Assembly: GCA_963756575.1 (NCBI GenBank)
Contig: CAVWOM010000009.1
Span: 186,001 to 250,000 of the forward strand
Length of the DNA: 64,000 bases
Direction: 5' to 3'
DNA from: Palsa-504 sp963756575
GTDB lineage: Bacteria; Actinomycetota; Actinomycetes; Streptosporangiales; Streptosporangiaceae
Shown here: positions 25,116 to 34,737 of the stretch, in pieces
Numbering within the stretch: the stretch's first letter is position 1
Layout: every line of letters starts with the position of its first letter
Made by a program: the position numbers and the translations under genes
The notes under the pieces: model-generated
The model's database searches: none
What the model was told of the DNA's origin: nothing
What the model saw: the letters and a program-made list of their open reading frames with translations, nothing else

Positions 25116-26566
25116 CCGTCGCGGCCGACGGGCAGGAACACGCACTTGGTGGCCAGGTACGTCCGCAGCCCTTCGGGCCCGTACACGCTGCCCATGCCGC
25201 TCGCCTTACGTCCGCCCCAGGGCGCCCCGATATCGGGCACGTACAGATTTACCCCGAACGTCCCTACCCGCGCCCGCCGTGCCACCTCGAGCCCGCGCTC
25301 GGGGTCGCCGGTCCACACGCTCCCGGCTAGCCCGTACCGGGAGTCGTTGGCGATCACGACGGCCTCCGCCTCGGACTCGTACGGGATCACCGTCACCACC
25401 GGTCCCCAGATCTCGTCCCGGGCGATGGCCATCCCGGCGTCGGCGTCGGCGAACACGGTGGGCTCGTAGTAGTAGCCGCGCACCGGCGCGGCCGGGCGCC
25501 GCCCGCCGGCCACGATCCGCGCGCCCGCCGTGACCCCGGCCGTCACGCAGGATTCCACCAGCACCCGCTGCCGGGGGCTGGCCAGCGGTCCCATCGTGGT
25601 CTCCTCCGCCATCGGGTCGCCCATCATGAAGCCGGCCGCCTGGCCCGCCAGCGCCGAGACCGCCTCGTCGTACCGGCTCCGCGGGGCCAGCACCCGGGAC
25701 ATGGTGAAGCAGGCCTGCCCGGAGTTGGCGAAGCACAGGAAGCCGAGTTCCGCCGCGGCCGCGGACAGGTCCACGTCGTCGAGGACGATGGCGGCCGACT
25801 TCCCGCCGAGCTCGAGGCTGGCCGGCTTGAGCATCTCGCCGCAGATCGCGGCGATCCGCCGCCCGCCCGGCGTCGGCCCGGCCACCGCCACGATGTCCAC
25901 GTCCGGGTGCGCGGCCAGCAGTTCCGCCACCTGGCCGGTGCCGGTGACGAGGTTGAAGACGCCAGGCGGGAAGTCCGCCGCCTCGAACGCCTCGGCCAGG
26001 ATGTACGCGGACAGCGAGGTCTCGGCCGCGGGCTTGAGCACGATCGTGCAGCCCGCGGCCAGGGCCGGGGCCAGCTGGCAGAAGGCCAGGATGAGCGGGT
26101 AGCTCCAGGACGCGATGACCGCCGCTACCCCGGCCGGCTCCTGCCGCACCATGGTGCGCCCGGTGAAGCTGACCGCCTCCCGCATCTCCTCGGCCGGCAT
26201 CTCCCGGGCCAGGGCCGCGTAGTACCGGATGATCCCGCACGGGACCGACACGTTGTTCTGCCGGGAGAGCCGGATCGGCATGCCCATCTCCGCCGTGACC
26301 AGCCGGGCGGTGTCCTCGCCCCGGGCCTCGAGCGCCGCCGCCAGCCGCTCCATGGCCGCCGCCCGCTCGGCCGGGTCGGCCCGCGGCCACGGTCCGGCGT
26401 CGAAGGCCGCCCGGGCCGCGCTCACCGCCACCTCGACGTCCGCCTCGGTCATCGAGGGGACGGCGCCGGTGACTTCCTCGGTCGCCGGGTTGACGATCGT
26501 GATCACATCGGCCGACCCGGACCCGACGAGGCGCCCGCCCGCGTAGACGTCCCGGTACTCGAGCAA
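25112..26566 (-). CDS. aldehyde dehydrogenase family protein with altered oxyanion residue
   Basis: 484 residues, complete ALDH fold. Catalytic Cys286 (NSGQACFTMSR), Glu252 (LELGGKS) and the cofactor Lys178 (VLKPAAET) are present. Unusually, the nearly invariant Asn of the PWNFP motif is Ser155 (ASWSYPL), and the FTGS motif reads VAGPTPGG. This Asn stabilises the thio-hemiacetal, so the reaction may be slower or different. It starts at TTG with GGAAGGGA upstream; divergent from the PucR gene, which may control it. It ends overlapping the cation efflux gene by four bases. Confidence 0.88.
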   Translation of the reverse strand: MLEYRDVYAGGRLVGSGSADVITIVNPATEEVTGAVPSMTEADVEVAVSAARAAFDAGPWPRADPAERAAAMERLAAALEARGEDTARLVTAEMGMPIRLSRQNNVSVPCGIIRYYAALAREMPAEEMREAVSFTGRTMVRQEPAGVAAVIASWSYPLILAFCQLAPALAAGCTIVLKPAAETSLSAYILAEAFEAADFPPGVFNLVTGTGQVAELLAAHPDVDIVAVAGPTPGGRRIAAICGEMLKPASLELGGKSAAIVLDDVDLSAAAAELGFLCFANSGQACFTMSRVLAPRSRYDEAVSALAGQAAGFMMGDPMAEETTMGPLASPRQRVLVESCVTAGVTAGARIVAGGRRPAAPVRGYYYEPTVFADADAGMAIARDEIWGPVVTVIPYESEAEAVVIANDSRYGLAGSVWTGDPERGLEVARRARVGTFGVNLYVPDIGAPWGGRKASGMGSVYGPEGLRTYLATKCVFLPVGRDG

Positions 26567-26618
26567 CGCGAGTCCCTTCCGGAAACTCCCCGTCGGCAGT
26601 TAAGGTGCCTGTTAATCT

Positions 26619-26635
26619 CTACGGCTGACGCGTAG
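26619..26635. promoter_or_regulatory. possible operator between ALDH and PucR genes
   Basis: The half-sites CTACG and CGTAG face each other across seven bases in the 130-base divergent region between the aldehyde dehydrogenase and the PucR regulator. A short inverted repeat of this kind could bind the regulator; the evidence is only position and symmetry. Confidence 0.25.
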
Positions 26636-26697
26636 GTTGTCAAGTATCACTTCGGGCCGCACCCGGTGCACCATCGCCATGGGCGTACGATCTGATC

Positions 26698-27978
26698 ATG
26701 GCGGCACTGGACCGGGAGAACGCCGCCCTCCGCGAGCTGGTCACCGTGTACCGGTACCTGTCCGGGCTGGCCCTGCAGGACGCCGACCTGGCCGGGGTGG
26801 TGCGGCTGATCTCCGACCGGACCGCGGCCACCGTCGCCGTCCTCACCCAGCTCATGGACGTGCTGACCGCGGCCGCACCCGGCGTGAGCGAACAGAAGGC
26901 CGCCGCCGACGTGCGGGAGCACATGGTCCACCCCCGGCTCGGCCAGGTGCTGCGGGCGTCCCGGCTGAGCCAGCGCGCGCTGCGCCTGCCGAAGGTCGGC
27001 GGCATGCCCGCGATCATCGTCGCGCCCATCCTGGTCGGTGACGAGGTGCCGTCCTACCTGATCACCATCGACCCGTCGGAGAACCTGTTCGGCGAGGACA
27101 TGAGCCTGCTGGTGACCGAGCACGCGGCCACCATCTGCGGCGTCATCCTCGGCCGGGAGCGGGTGGTGGCCGCGGCCGCCCGCCGTGTCCGCGACGACCT
27201 GGTCGAGGGGCTGCTGCTCGGCCGCGGCCGGGACCACGCCGACGCCAGCCGCTGGGCCGCCCACCTCGGCTACGACCCGGCCCGGGACCATAACGTGATG
27301 GCGATCGCGTTCGGCCTGCCCGCCTCGCCGCCAGCCGATGCCGCGGCCCAGCGGCAGCGGATCTGGGAGAGCATCGAGCACTTCATCGGCACCCGGGCCC
27401 CCGACGCGATCATCTCGGCCCGCGAATCCGAAGTCGTGGTGGTGACCACCGCGCCTGACGGACCCGGGCAGGACGCGCACCAGCTCGCCGCCGCCTGCCT
27501 GACCCGGCTGGCCGAGCTGTACCCCGCGGTCAAGGTCGTGATCGGGATCGGCGGGACCTGCCGCGACCCGGGGGAGATCGCCCGGTCCTACGCGCAGGCC
27601 CAGCGCACCACCCAGACCCTGCAGCGGCTCGGCCGGTCCGGCGCGGTCTCGGCGTTCGGCGACCTCGGCATCTTGCGGCTGCTGCTCCAGGTGCCCGAGC
27701 TGGCCGAGCTGCGCTCGTTCGCCGCCGACGTGCTCGGCAAGCTCAGCGTGCACACCCATGAGCACAAGTCGGAATACCTGACCACGCTGGCCTGCTACTT
27801 CCGGGAGAACAACAGCCCGCAGCGGGCCTCGCGCATCCTGCATGTGCACCCCAACACGGTGGCCTACCGGGTCAAGCGGATCGAGGAGATCACCGGGTTG
27901 CGCCTCGACGACTACAGCGACCGGCTCATCGCCCAGGTGGCGCTGGAGATCCTCGACTCACTGGGGGAGCAGGCATGA
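26698..27978 (+). CDS. PucR/CdaR-family transcriptional regulator
   Basis: 426 residues: an N-terminal GAF-like sensor part, a CdaR GGDEF-like middle (about 170-300) and the C-terminal PucR helix-turn-helix with HKSEYLTTLACYFRENNSPQ and RILHVHPNTVAYRVKRIEEI. Such regulators respond to purine, amino acid or aromatic intermediates. The stop overlaps the start of the methyltransferase/MTHFR fusion gene (ATGA), so regulator and enzyme are made together; the ALDH gene is divergent. Confidence 0.9.
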   Translation: MAALDRENAALRELVTVYRYLSGLALQDADLAGVVRLISDRTAATVAVLTQLMDVLTAAAPGVSEQKAAADVREHMVHPRLGQVLRASRLSQRALRLPKVGGMPAIIVAPILVGDEVPSYLITIDPSENLFGEDMSLLVTEHAATICGVILGRERVVAAAARRVRDDLVEGLLLGRGRDHADASRWAAHLGYDPARDHNVMAIAFGLPASPPADAAAQRQRIWESIEHFIGTRAPDAIISARESEVVVVTTAPDGPGQDAHQLAAACLTRLAELYPAVKVVIGIGGTCRDPGEIARSYAQAQRTTQTLQRLGRSGAVSAFGDLGILRLLLQVPELAELRSFAADVLGKLSVHTHEHKSEYLTTLACYFRENNSPQRASRILHVHPNTVAYRVKRIEEITGLRLDDYSDRLIAQVALEILDSLGEQA

Positions 27979-29855
27979 CCATCCCGCTGCTGCGGACAAC
28001 CGGCCGGCGGGTGCTGGTCTGCGACGGCGCGATGGGCACCATGCTGCACGCGGCCGGCGCCGCCCTCGACCGCTCGCTGCCCGAGCTCAACCTGGCCGAT
28101 CCGGGCCTGGTCGCCGCGATCCACGAGAGCTACCTGAGCGCGGGCGCGGACATCATCCAGGCCAACACGTTCGGCGCCAACCGCCTGTGGCTCGGCGACC
28201 ACGGTTTTCCCGACAAGGTGGACGAGATCAACCGGGCCGGGGTCCGGATCGCCCGCGCCGCCCAGCAGCGGTGCGAGCGCGACGTGCTGGTGGCCGGGTC
28301 GGTCTCGCCCGCCGTCACGGCCCGGCAGCGCCGGCTCCTCGGATCGGCCGAACGGGCCGAGGTGATCAGGGAACAGGTCCAGGCCTTGCTGGCCCACGGC
28401 GACGAACCGGGCGTGGACCTGCTCATCCTGGAGACCTTCGGCTACCTCGACGAGCTGGTCGAGGCGGTCGGCGTGGTCACCGGCCTGTGCGACGTGCCGG
28501 TCATCGCCCAGGCCACCTTCGCCGACGACGCGCACACCCTGGGCGGCGAGACCCCGCGCGAGGTCGCGACCGTGCTGTCCGCCCTGCCGGTGGCCATGCT
28601 CGGGACGAACTGCACCATCGGCCCGCAGCGGATGCTGACCGTGGCGCAGGACCTCGTCCGGTACGCGTCGGTGCCGGTCAGCGCGCAGCCCAACGCCGGC
28701 CAGCCGCGGCGCACCGGGCCCCGCAATTTCGAGTTCAGCATCGACGGCGGCTACTTCGCCCGCTACTTCCGCCGCTTCGCCGAGGCCGGGGTGTCCCTGG
28801 TCGGCGGCTGCTGCGGCACTACCCCGGCGCACATCCGCGCCGCGGCCGACGCGGTCCGGACGGACCCGAGGACCCCGGAAAGCCCCCAGGCCCGGCGCAC
28901 CCATCTCGCGGGCGCCGTGCGGGCCGCCGGAACCCCAGGATCCGGGCTAGCCCCGTTCGCCGGGCCGCTGGCCGACCAGCTGGCCGGCGGCCGCTTCATC
29001 GTCGCGGCCGCGTTCGCCTCCGGCGGCCGTCCCGACGAGGCCCTGGATGCGGTGGCGGCACTGCAGGCCCACGGCGCCGGGGTGTTCGCGGTCCAGCCGG
29101 TCCAGAGCGCCCGCACCCGCTCCGACTCCCTGGACCTGGCCCTGCACCTGCAGGCGCAGGCCGGCGTGGAGACCATCGCCGCGCTGACCACCTGGGACAA
29201 GACCATCATGACCCTGCAGGCCGACCTTCTCGGCGCCCACGCCCTCGGCCTGCGCAACGTCATCTGCACGACCGGCAGCCCGCCGGTGCTCGGCGACTAC
29301 CCGGCCGTGGACGGCATCTGGGAGGTCGACTCGCTCGGCCTGATCGCGCTGCTGGCCGGGCTGAACGCGGGCCGCGACTCCAACGGCCTGGCCACCGCGA
29401 GCACCACCTCGTTCTGCATCGGCGCCCGGGTCGAACCCGGCGCCCGCGACCCCGGCGCCGAGCTGGCCCGGACCCGGGCCAAGGTCCGGGCCGGGGCGCA
29501 CTTCCTGGTGAGCAGGCCGGTCTACGAGCTCGGCCCGCTGCGCCGGATGGCGGACGCCCTGGCCGCCGAGACTCCGCCCGCCGAGCAGGTCCCGCTGCTG
29601 CTCTCGGTCGCCCCGCTGCGCAGCTTCGAGGAGGCGGACTACCTGGCCAACGAGGTCCCCGGGGTGAGCATCCCGCCGGAGGTACTGCGGATCATGGAGC
29701 GGGCCGGCCGCGGCGCCGCCCGCGCGGCCGGCATCGACCTGGCCGCCGCCCTCGTCCGCGAGGCCCGCGACCTGGTCCGCGGCGTGATCATCACGGTCGC
29801 CGAGGACGACCCGGCCGGCCTCGCCCCCCTGCTGGCCGCCGCTACCCGGACCTGA
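27975..29855 (+). CDS. homocysteine S-methyltransferase / methylene-THF reductase fusion
   Basis: 626 residues, same build as Bacillus YitJ. Residues 1-300 are a homocysteine methyltransferase barrel with CDGAMGTML and all zinc cysteines (TNCTIGP about 213; GGCCGTTP about 278). The second half is a MetF-like barrel (LGLRNVICTTGSPPVLGDYP, VEPGA). But the start of this barrel reads FIVAAAFASGGRPDEAL where relatives have VELDPP, so the acid/base Glu is missing, and the usual TCRDRN is TTWDKT. Methyl transfer looks intact while reduction is doubtful. Translationally coupled to the PucR regulator. Confidence 0.88.
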   Translation: MTIPLLRTTGRRVLVCDGAMGTMLHAAGAALDRSLPELNLADPGLVAAIHESYLSAGADIIQANTFGANRLWLGDHGFPDKVDEINRAGVRIARAAQQRCERDVLVAGSVSPAVTARQRRLLGSAERAEVIREQVQALLAHGDEPGVDLLILETFGYLDELVEAVGVVTGLCDVPVIAQATFADDAHTLGGETPREVATVLSALPVAMLGTNCTIGPQRMLTVAQDLVRYASVPVSAQPNAGQPRRTGPRNFEFSIDGGYFARYFRRFAEAGVSLVGGCCGTTPAHIRAAADAVRTDPRTPESPQARRTHLAGAVRAAGTPGSGLAPFAGPLADQLAGGRFIVAAAFASGGRPDEALDAVAALQAHGAGVFAVQPVQSARTRSDSLDLALHLQAQAGVETIAALTTWDKTIMTLQADLLGAHALGLRNVICTTGSPPVLGDYPAVDGIWEVDSLGLIALLAGLNAGRDSNGLATASTTSFCIGARVEPGARDPGAELARTRAKVRAGAHFLVSRPVYELGPLRRMADALAAETPPAEQVPLLLSVAPLRSFEEADYLANEVPGVSIPPEVLRIMERAGRGAARAAGIDLAAALVREARDLVRGVIITVAEDDPAGLAPLLAAATRT

Positions 29856-29859
29856 GCGG

Positions 29860-32279
29860 TCACTCGGCCCGGAGCGGCCGGGCCGGATCTGATCGCGCGG
29901 CCAGCAGCGCGGGCACCGCGGCGAGCAGGTTGGCCACGGCGAGCACCCCCGCCACCAGGGCCACGATCAGGACCGGCTCGACCACGGCCACCGGCACGAC
30001 GCCGAAGTTCGTGGCGAATACCCGCCACAGCACCCGGCCCGCCGCGATGCCAGCTGGCGCCCCGATGACGATACCGATCAGCGCCACCGTGGTGGCCTGC
30101 CAGCAGACGGCCGCGGCGAGCTGACGGCGGACGAATCCCAGCGCCTTGAGCAGCCCGGTTTCGGCGCGCCGCCGGGCCACGCTGACCAGCAGCAGGTGCA
30201 GCAGCGTGGCGGCGCCGAACACGGTCAGCGCCAGCGCGAGCAGCAGCGGGAAGTTCACCGACTCGCCGAAGTTGACCAGCACGGTCGGCTTGGCCGGCCG
30301 GTCGCGAAGTCGGGATACTTGCTGACGTACCGGGCCAGCGCGGCGTTCCCGGCGGTCCCGTCGGCCGCCCGGACCAGCACTACCGTCGGGAGGCTGTTCT
30401 GCACCGAACGCCGGCAGGCGGCCTGCTTCGGCCCCGGCGGGCACTGGGCGCTGACGAAGGCGCTGGTCGTCATCACCGCTCCTTTTCCCAGCCCGCCGGT
30501 GCCGGCGTTGAGCGACGCCCGGCCGATCACACGGAAGCTCGCCGTGTGCGGCTTCCCGTCCGGGTCGGCCACCGTCACCCGGACGGTCCCGCCCACCCGG
30601 GCGCCGGTGGCGTGCATCGTGGCCACGCCGAGCATGACGTCCCGGTCGCCGCGGGGCACGCGGCCGTCGAGCGCCGACAGCAGGGCGGGTCCGCGGACCG
30701 GGGTCATCGCCACCGTGAGGACGTGCTTGCCGTTGACGTTGACCTCGACGTACGCGCCCAGGGTGATCTGCTCGATGGCCCGGTCGCGGCGCAGGCTGTC
30801 CAGCAGCGGCCCGGTAACGGCCTGCTGGCCGCCGGGTTCCCCGTTGCCGCTGAACTGGGCCTGGTACGGGGCGCCGTACAGTCCGGGCGAGGCGATGAGA
30901 TGGGTCAGGCTGGCGCCGAAGACAGCCGTCGCGCACAGCGCCGCCACCGCCATCACCGTGCCGAGCAGGGCCGTACCCACCGGGTGCCCGTCCCGGCCGC
31001 GCTCCAGGGCGTGCCGGACCCCGATCAGGGCGGAGGCGGGCAGGCCGGCCCGGGCGGCGGCGCGGCCCGCCGCCACCGTCAGCGAGGCCGGCTGCCACTG
31101 CGGGCGGCCGCTCAGCAGGCGGGCCTGGCGTACCGCGGGCCAGGCCGCTACCGCGACTACGGCGGCCAGCACGGCCACCGCGCCCGGCAGGACCACGCTG
31201 GCGTCGAGCGACATGCGGCCCGGCGCGGGCGCCGCTACCCGCGCCTCGCCCACCGGGGTCAGCGGTGACGCCCCGATCGCGAGCAGAACGGCCACGGCGG
31301 CGCCCGCCGCGCCGGTCAGCAGCGTCCGCAGCAGCGTGAGCCGCACGAACTGTCGGGGCGTGACGCCGAGCGCCGACAGGGCCCGCTGATCGGCCCGCTC
31401 GGCGACGGTCTGCCGTGCCATCGCCTGCCCGATCACGGCCAGCGCGGCCAGCGCCACCAGCCCGGCCAGCACGTACCAGCCGATGACCTGCGGCCGGATC
31501 GAGGCCTGGACCGCTTCCGCGGCCTCGTCCAGGTCGTAGGTGCCGAGAATGTTCAGCGGGCGCAGGCTGCCGTCGAAGCCGGCCAGGTCGGCGTCCTCGT
31601 GCGCCAGCCGCACGTAGTAGGTGTACAGCAGCGCCGCCCGGTGGTTCACCGACGGGCCGTAGGCGGCCGTGGCGTAGAGGTCGTAGTGCTGGGCGGAGCC
31701 GGAGGGAAACTCGCTCTCGGCGGCGACGATGCCCACCACCCGCAGCTTCGGGTGCATAAGGGGGGACCGGTCGAACCTGGCCTTCGGATCGCCCTGGAAC
31801 TGCGCCGGGGTGATCAGCTGCGGCCGCAGGACCGAGCCGATGCGGACCCCGTTGTCGCTGACCAGGCTGAAGGACGCCAGCACCTCGTCCGGGGCCGACG
31901 GCCGGGGCATCCGCCCGGACAGGAGCGTGACCATGCGCGCCAGCTGACCCGGCGCCACCTCGTTGACCAGGAAGTTCTCGGTGTCAATGGGTTTGCGGCA
32001 GGATGCGCAGCCGACGTCTGCGCTGATCGTCACGAGCGCGGGCGTCACCGAGGAAACCCGCGGCACCTGGGCCAGCCGGGGCAGCGCATGCCCGCTGTAC
32101 ACGATGGTGTCGTAGCCGTGCCGGGCCGTGAACCGGGCGAAGGCGTCCGCCGTCCGGTGCCCGGCCGACACGGTCGCCAGCACGAACCCGCCGGCCACGG
32201 CCACGAGCAGCCCGAGCGCCAGCCACGCCTTTCCGTACTGCCGGAACCGCGCCCGGAGCACCATGCCGACGGTTCCCAC
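29860..32279 (-). pseudogene. FtsX-family ABC permease with one frame break
   Basis: A MacB/FtsX-type permease of about 805 residues when repaired. It has an N-terminal membrane helix (LALGLLVAVAGGFVLATVSA), a large external domain, three helices, a second external domain and three final helices (ending VLAVANLLAAVPALLAARSD). The frame breaks near 30,297 after SKYPDFATGR; one missing C in a GGCCGG run would restore it. The GTG at 32,279 follows GGGGAGG. No ATPase gene is adjacent; the nearest is at 52,051. Such permeases export peptides, lipids or handle envelope stress. Confidence 0.8.
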
Positions 32280-32412
32280 CGCCACCTCCCCAGCCCTTGC
32301 CCCCAGCGTCCTCCACCGGCCGCCCGGTGGCCAAGGTAGCCAGCTTCCAGCGTTCGCCACGTGGTAGCACCACCGGGGGGAAATCCCCGCCGGGAGCCAG
32401 CCAGGTCATGAA

Positions 32413-33366
32413 CTAGCGGTCGGCCGCGGGATCAGGCGCGACGCTCAGCTTCAGCTCCGAGCTGTGGTAGGCGGCCCGGTTGGCCAGTTCCGGGCTGTAC
32501 CGGTTGATGATCTGCCTGACCCGCAGCGCGGCCAGCGGCCCGAGCAGGTCGTAGCATCCGATGAACAGCTCCCGGGCGGCCGAACGCGGCCATCCCCCGG
32601 GAAGCAGCTCGGCGGGCAGGTCCGGGTCAAGCCCGGGGAAGGCGCGCCACTCGTCCATCACCCGGGTCCGGGCGATGAGCGCGTCGGTCGGCGGCACCCG
32701 CCCGGCCGCCGCCGCGTCCCGCAGCTGCCCGGCGAAGGAAATAAAGAACTCGTACCGCGACCGCAGCCCCGCCAGGTCCCAGGCCTGGGCCGGGATGTCG
32801 CCGTCGGCCGGCACCGAGGACGCCCGGAACGCGGTGCCGGTGGTGATGTCGAGGTCCTTGAGGTAGCCGATCACTTCGGCGGCGTGGTCGCGCGGGGATA
32901 CCCACAGGCCGTCGTACAGCGGGGCGAAGCCGCGCCAGCGCAGCTGCTTGCGCAGCGCGTCCCGGGCGGCCCGGTTGTCCTCAGGGATGGAGAACGCGAC
33001 CAGTGACCACATCCCGTCCCAGGGATCGCTGGCCGCGCCGAAGGAGAAGATGCGCCGCGCCCCGTCGTCCAGGATCTCGGCCGCCCGCGCGCTCAGCCGG
33101 GAGAACGTGCGGCGGCCGGCCTTGGACGTGACCAGCAGCCCGTTGCGGGTCAGCCGGCTCAGCGCGGCCCGGGCCGCCGAGTCGCTGACGCCGAACTCGG
33201 CCAGCAGCGCCACGATCGCCGCCGACGGCAGCGGCTCGGTTCGCTGCCACCAGTAGTCGCCGAGCAGGGTCAGCAGCAGCCGTGGCGGTCGCTGCGCGGC
33301 CGCTCCTGGCGACGTCCACGGCTCGTGCGGGAGGGGTTCCGCCAGCTCAGCCGGCCTGGTGCTCAC
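32413..33366 (-). CDS. PaaX-family transcriptional regulator
   Basis: 317 residues. The winged helix near the N-terminus (LLLTLLGDYWWQRTEPLPSA, then GVSDSAARAALSRLTRNGLL) and the PaaX middle and C-terminal domains (DPWDGMWSLVAFSIPEDNR, LRWRGFAPLYDGLWVSP, FIGCYDLLGPLAALR) are complete. PaaX proteins repress aromatic degradation in response to CoA thioesters. The start at GTG 33,366 (VSTRPAELAEPL) lacks a clear ribosome binding site and may be leaderless. Divergent from the MetE-like gene at 33,523, which it may control. Confidence 0.85.
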   Translation of the reverse strand: MSTRPAELAEPLPHEPWTSPGAAAQRPPRLLLTLLGDYWWQRTEPLPSAAIVALLAEFGVSDSAARAALSRLTRNGLLVTSKAGRRTFSRLSARAAEILDDGARRIFSFGAASDPWDGMWSLVAFSIPEDNRAARDALRKQLRWRGFAPLYDGLWVSPRDHAAEVIGYLKDLDITTGTAFRASSVPADGDIPAQAWDLAGLRSRYEFFISFAGQLRDAAAAGRVPPTDALIARTRVMDEWRAFPGLDPDLPAELLPGGWPRSAARELFIGCYDLLGPLAALRVRQIINRYSPELANRAAYHSSELKLSVAPDPAADR

Positions 33367-33522
33367 CGAACGAGAATAACCGCACGCCGGAGAGATGACG
33401 CATGACACTTTCGACGACGGGTAGCGCGTGATATGAAAACACCGATGCCGAACGGGGTCGCGTTCCCGCCCCGGTCACCCGGTAACGTTCAGCTAAGCCA
33501 GCGAAGAGAGGTGGGGTCTTCC

Positions 33523-34644
33523 ATGTCCCGTCGTACCAGCCCTCCGTTCCGCGCCGACCATGTGGGCAGCCTGCTGCGGCCGAAGCGGCTGCTGCGGGCG
33601 CGGGAGGATTTCGCGGCCGGGCGCATCCCGGCGGACGAACTGCGCGCGCTCGAGGACCAGGAGATCCCCGGCGCGATCCGGATGCAGGAAGAGGTGGGCC
33701 TGCAGTCCGCCACCGACGGCGAGTTCCGCCGCGCCTCATGGCACATGGACTTCATCTACGCCCTGGGCGGGGTGTCCAAGACCCCGGGGAACCTGGCGGT
33801 GAAGTTCCACAACGCCGCCGGGGACATCGAGTTCACCCCCGCCTCGATCCGCGTGGACAGCAAGCTCAAGATCAACGACACGATCTTCGCGGACGCCTTC
33901 ACGTTCTTGAAGTCGCACGTAACCACGGCGGTGCCCAAGCAGACCATCCCGTCGCCGAACATGGTGCACTACCGCGGCGGCCCCGCCTCGGTAGACCCGG
34001 ACGTCTATCCGGACATGGACCAGTTCTGGGCCGACCTGGCCGCGGCCTACGCCGACGAGGTGTCCCGGCTCGGCGAACTGGGCTGCACCTACCTGCAGTT
34101 CGACGACACCTCCCTGGCGTACCTGAACGACCCGGCCCAGCGGGCCGAGATCGCCGAGCGCGGCGAGGACGCCGAGCACATGCACCTGCGTTACATCAAG
34201 CAGATCAACGACGCGGTCAAGGACAAGCCCGCCGGCATGGCCATCACCACGCACCTGTGCCGGGGGAACTTCCGCTCCTCCTGGGTGGCCTCCGGCGGCT
34301 ACGATTTCGTGGCCGAGGCCCTGTTCTCCGAGCTCGCCGTCGACGGCTTCTTCCTGGAGTACGACGACGAACGGTCCGGGGGCTTCGAGCCGCTCCGCTT
34401 CGTGCCCAAGGGCAAGATGGTCGTCCTCGGCCTGGTCACCACCAAGCGTCCCGAGCTCGAGTCCAAGGACGACCTCAAGCGCCGCATCGACGAGGCGGCC
34501 AAGTACGTCCCCCTCGACCAGATCGGCCTGTCCGGGCAGTGCGGCTTCTCCTCCACCGCCGAGGGCAACGCGCTGACCTACGACGACCAGGTAGCCAAGC
34601 TCCGCCTCATCGTCGAGACCGCCCAGGAAGTCTGGGGCGACTGA
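33523..34644 (+). CDS. MetE C-terminal-like (cobalamin-independent) methyltransferase
   Basis: 373 residues, single-domain UROD/MetE-like barrel of the YxjG/YxjH group. Zinc ligands are visible as THLCRGN (His, Cys) and GQCGF (Cys), with LQFDDTSLAYL in the substrate region. These proteins move methyl groups from methyl-folate or small methyl donors to a thiol; lacking the N-terminal half of MetE it may use a different donor. ATG 33,523 has AGAGGTGG upstream and is preferred to an earlier in-frame ATG. Confidence 0.88.
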   Translation: MSRRTSPPFRADHVGSLLRPKRLLRAREDFAAGRIPADELRALEDQEIPGAIRMQEEVGLQSATDGEFRRASWHMDFIYALGGVSKTPGNLAVKFHNAAGDIEFTPASIRVDSKLKINDTIFADAFTFLKSHVTTAVPKQTIPSPNMVHYRGGPASVDPDVYPDMDQFWADLAAAYADEVSRLGELGCTYLQFDDTSLAYLNDPAQRAEIAERGEDAEHMHLRYIKQINDAVKDKPAGMAITTHLCRGNFRSSWVASGGYDFVAEALFSELAVDGFFLEYDDERSGGFEPLRFVPKGKMVVLGLVTTKRPELESKDDLKRRIDEAAKYVPLDQIGLSGQCGFSSTAEGNALTYDDQVAKLRLIVETAQEVWGD

Positions 34645-34737
34645 CGCGAAGCAGCCACTGACCAGGGCTGAAACTTCCTTACCGGCGCCGAGGCTTGTAG
34701 ATTGCTCGCAACGCTCGTTGTTGCCGAGGAGTCACCT

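Noticed and set aside
27842..30124. 760-codon plus-strand frame
   Set aside because: Out-of-phase shadow of the methyltransferase/MTHFR gene running on into the antisense of the next permease.
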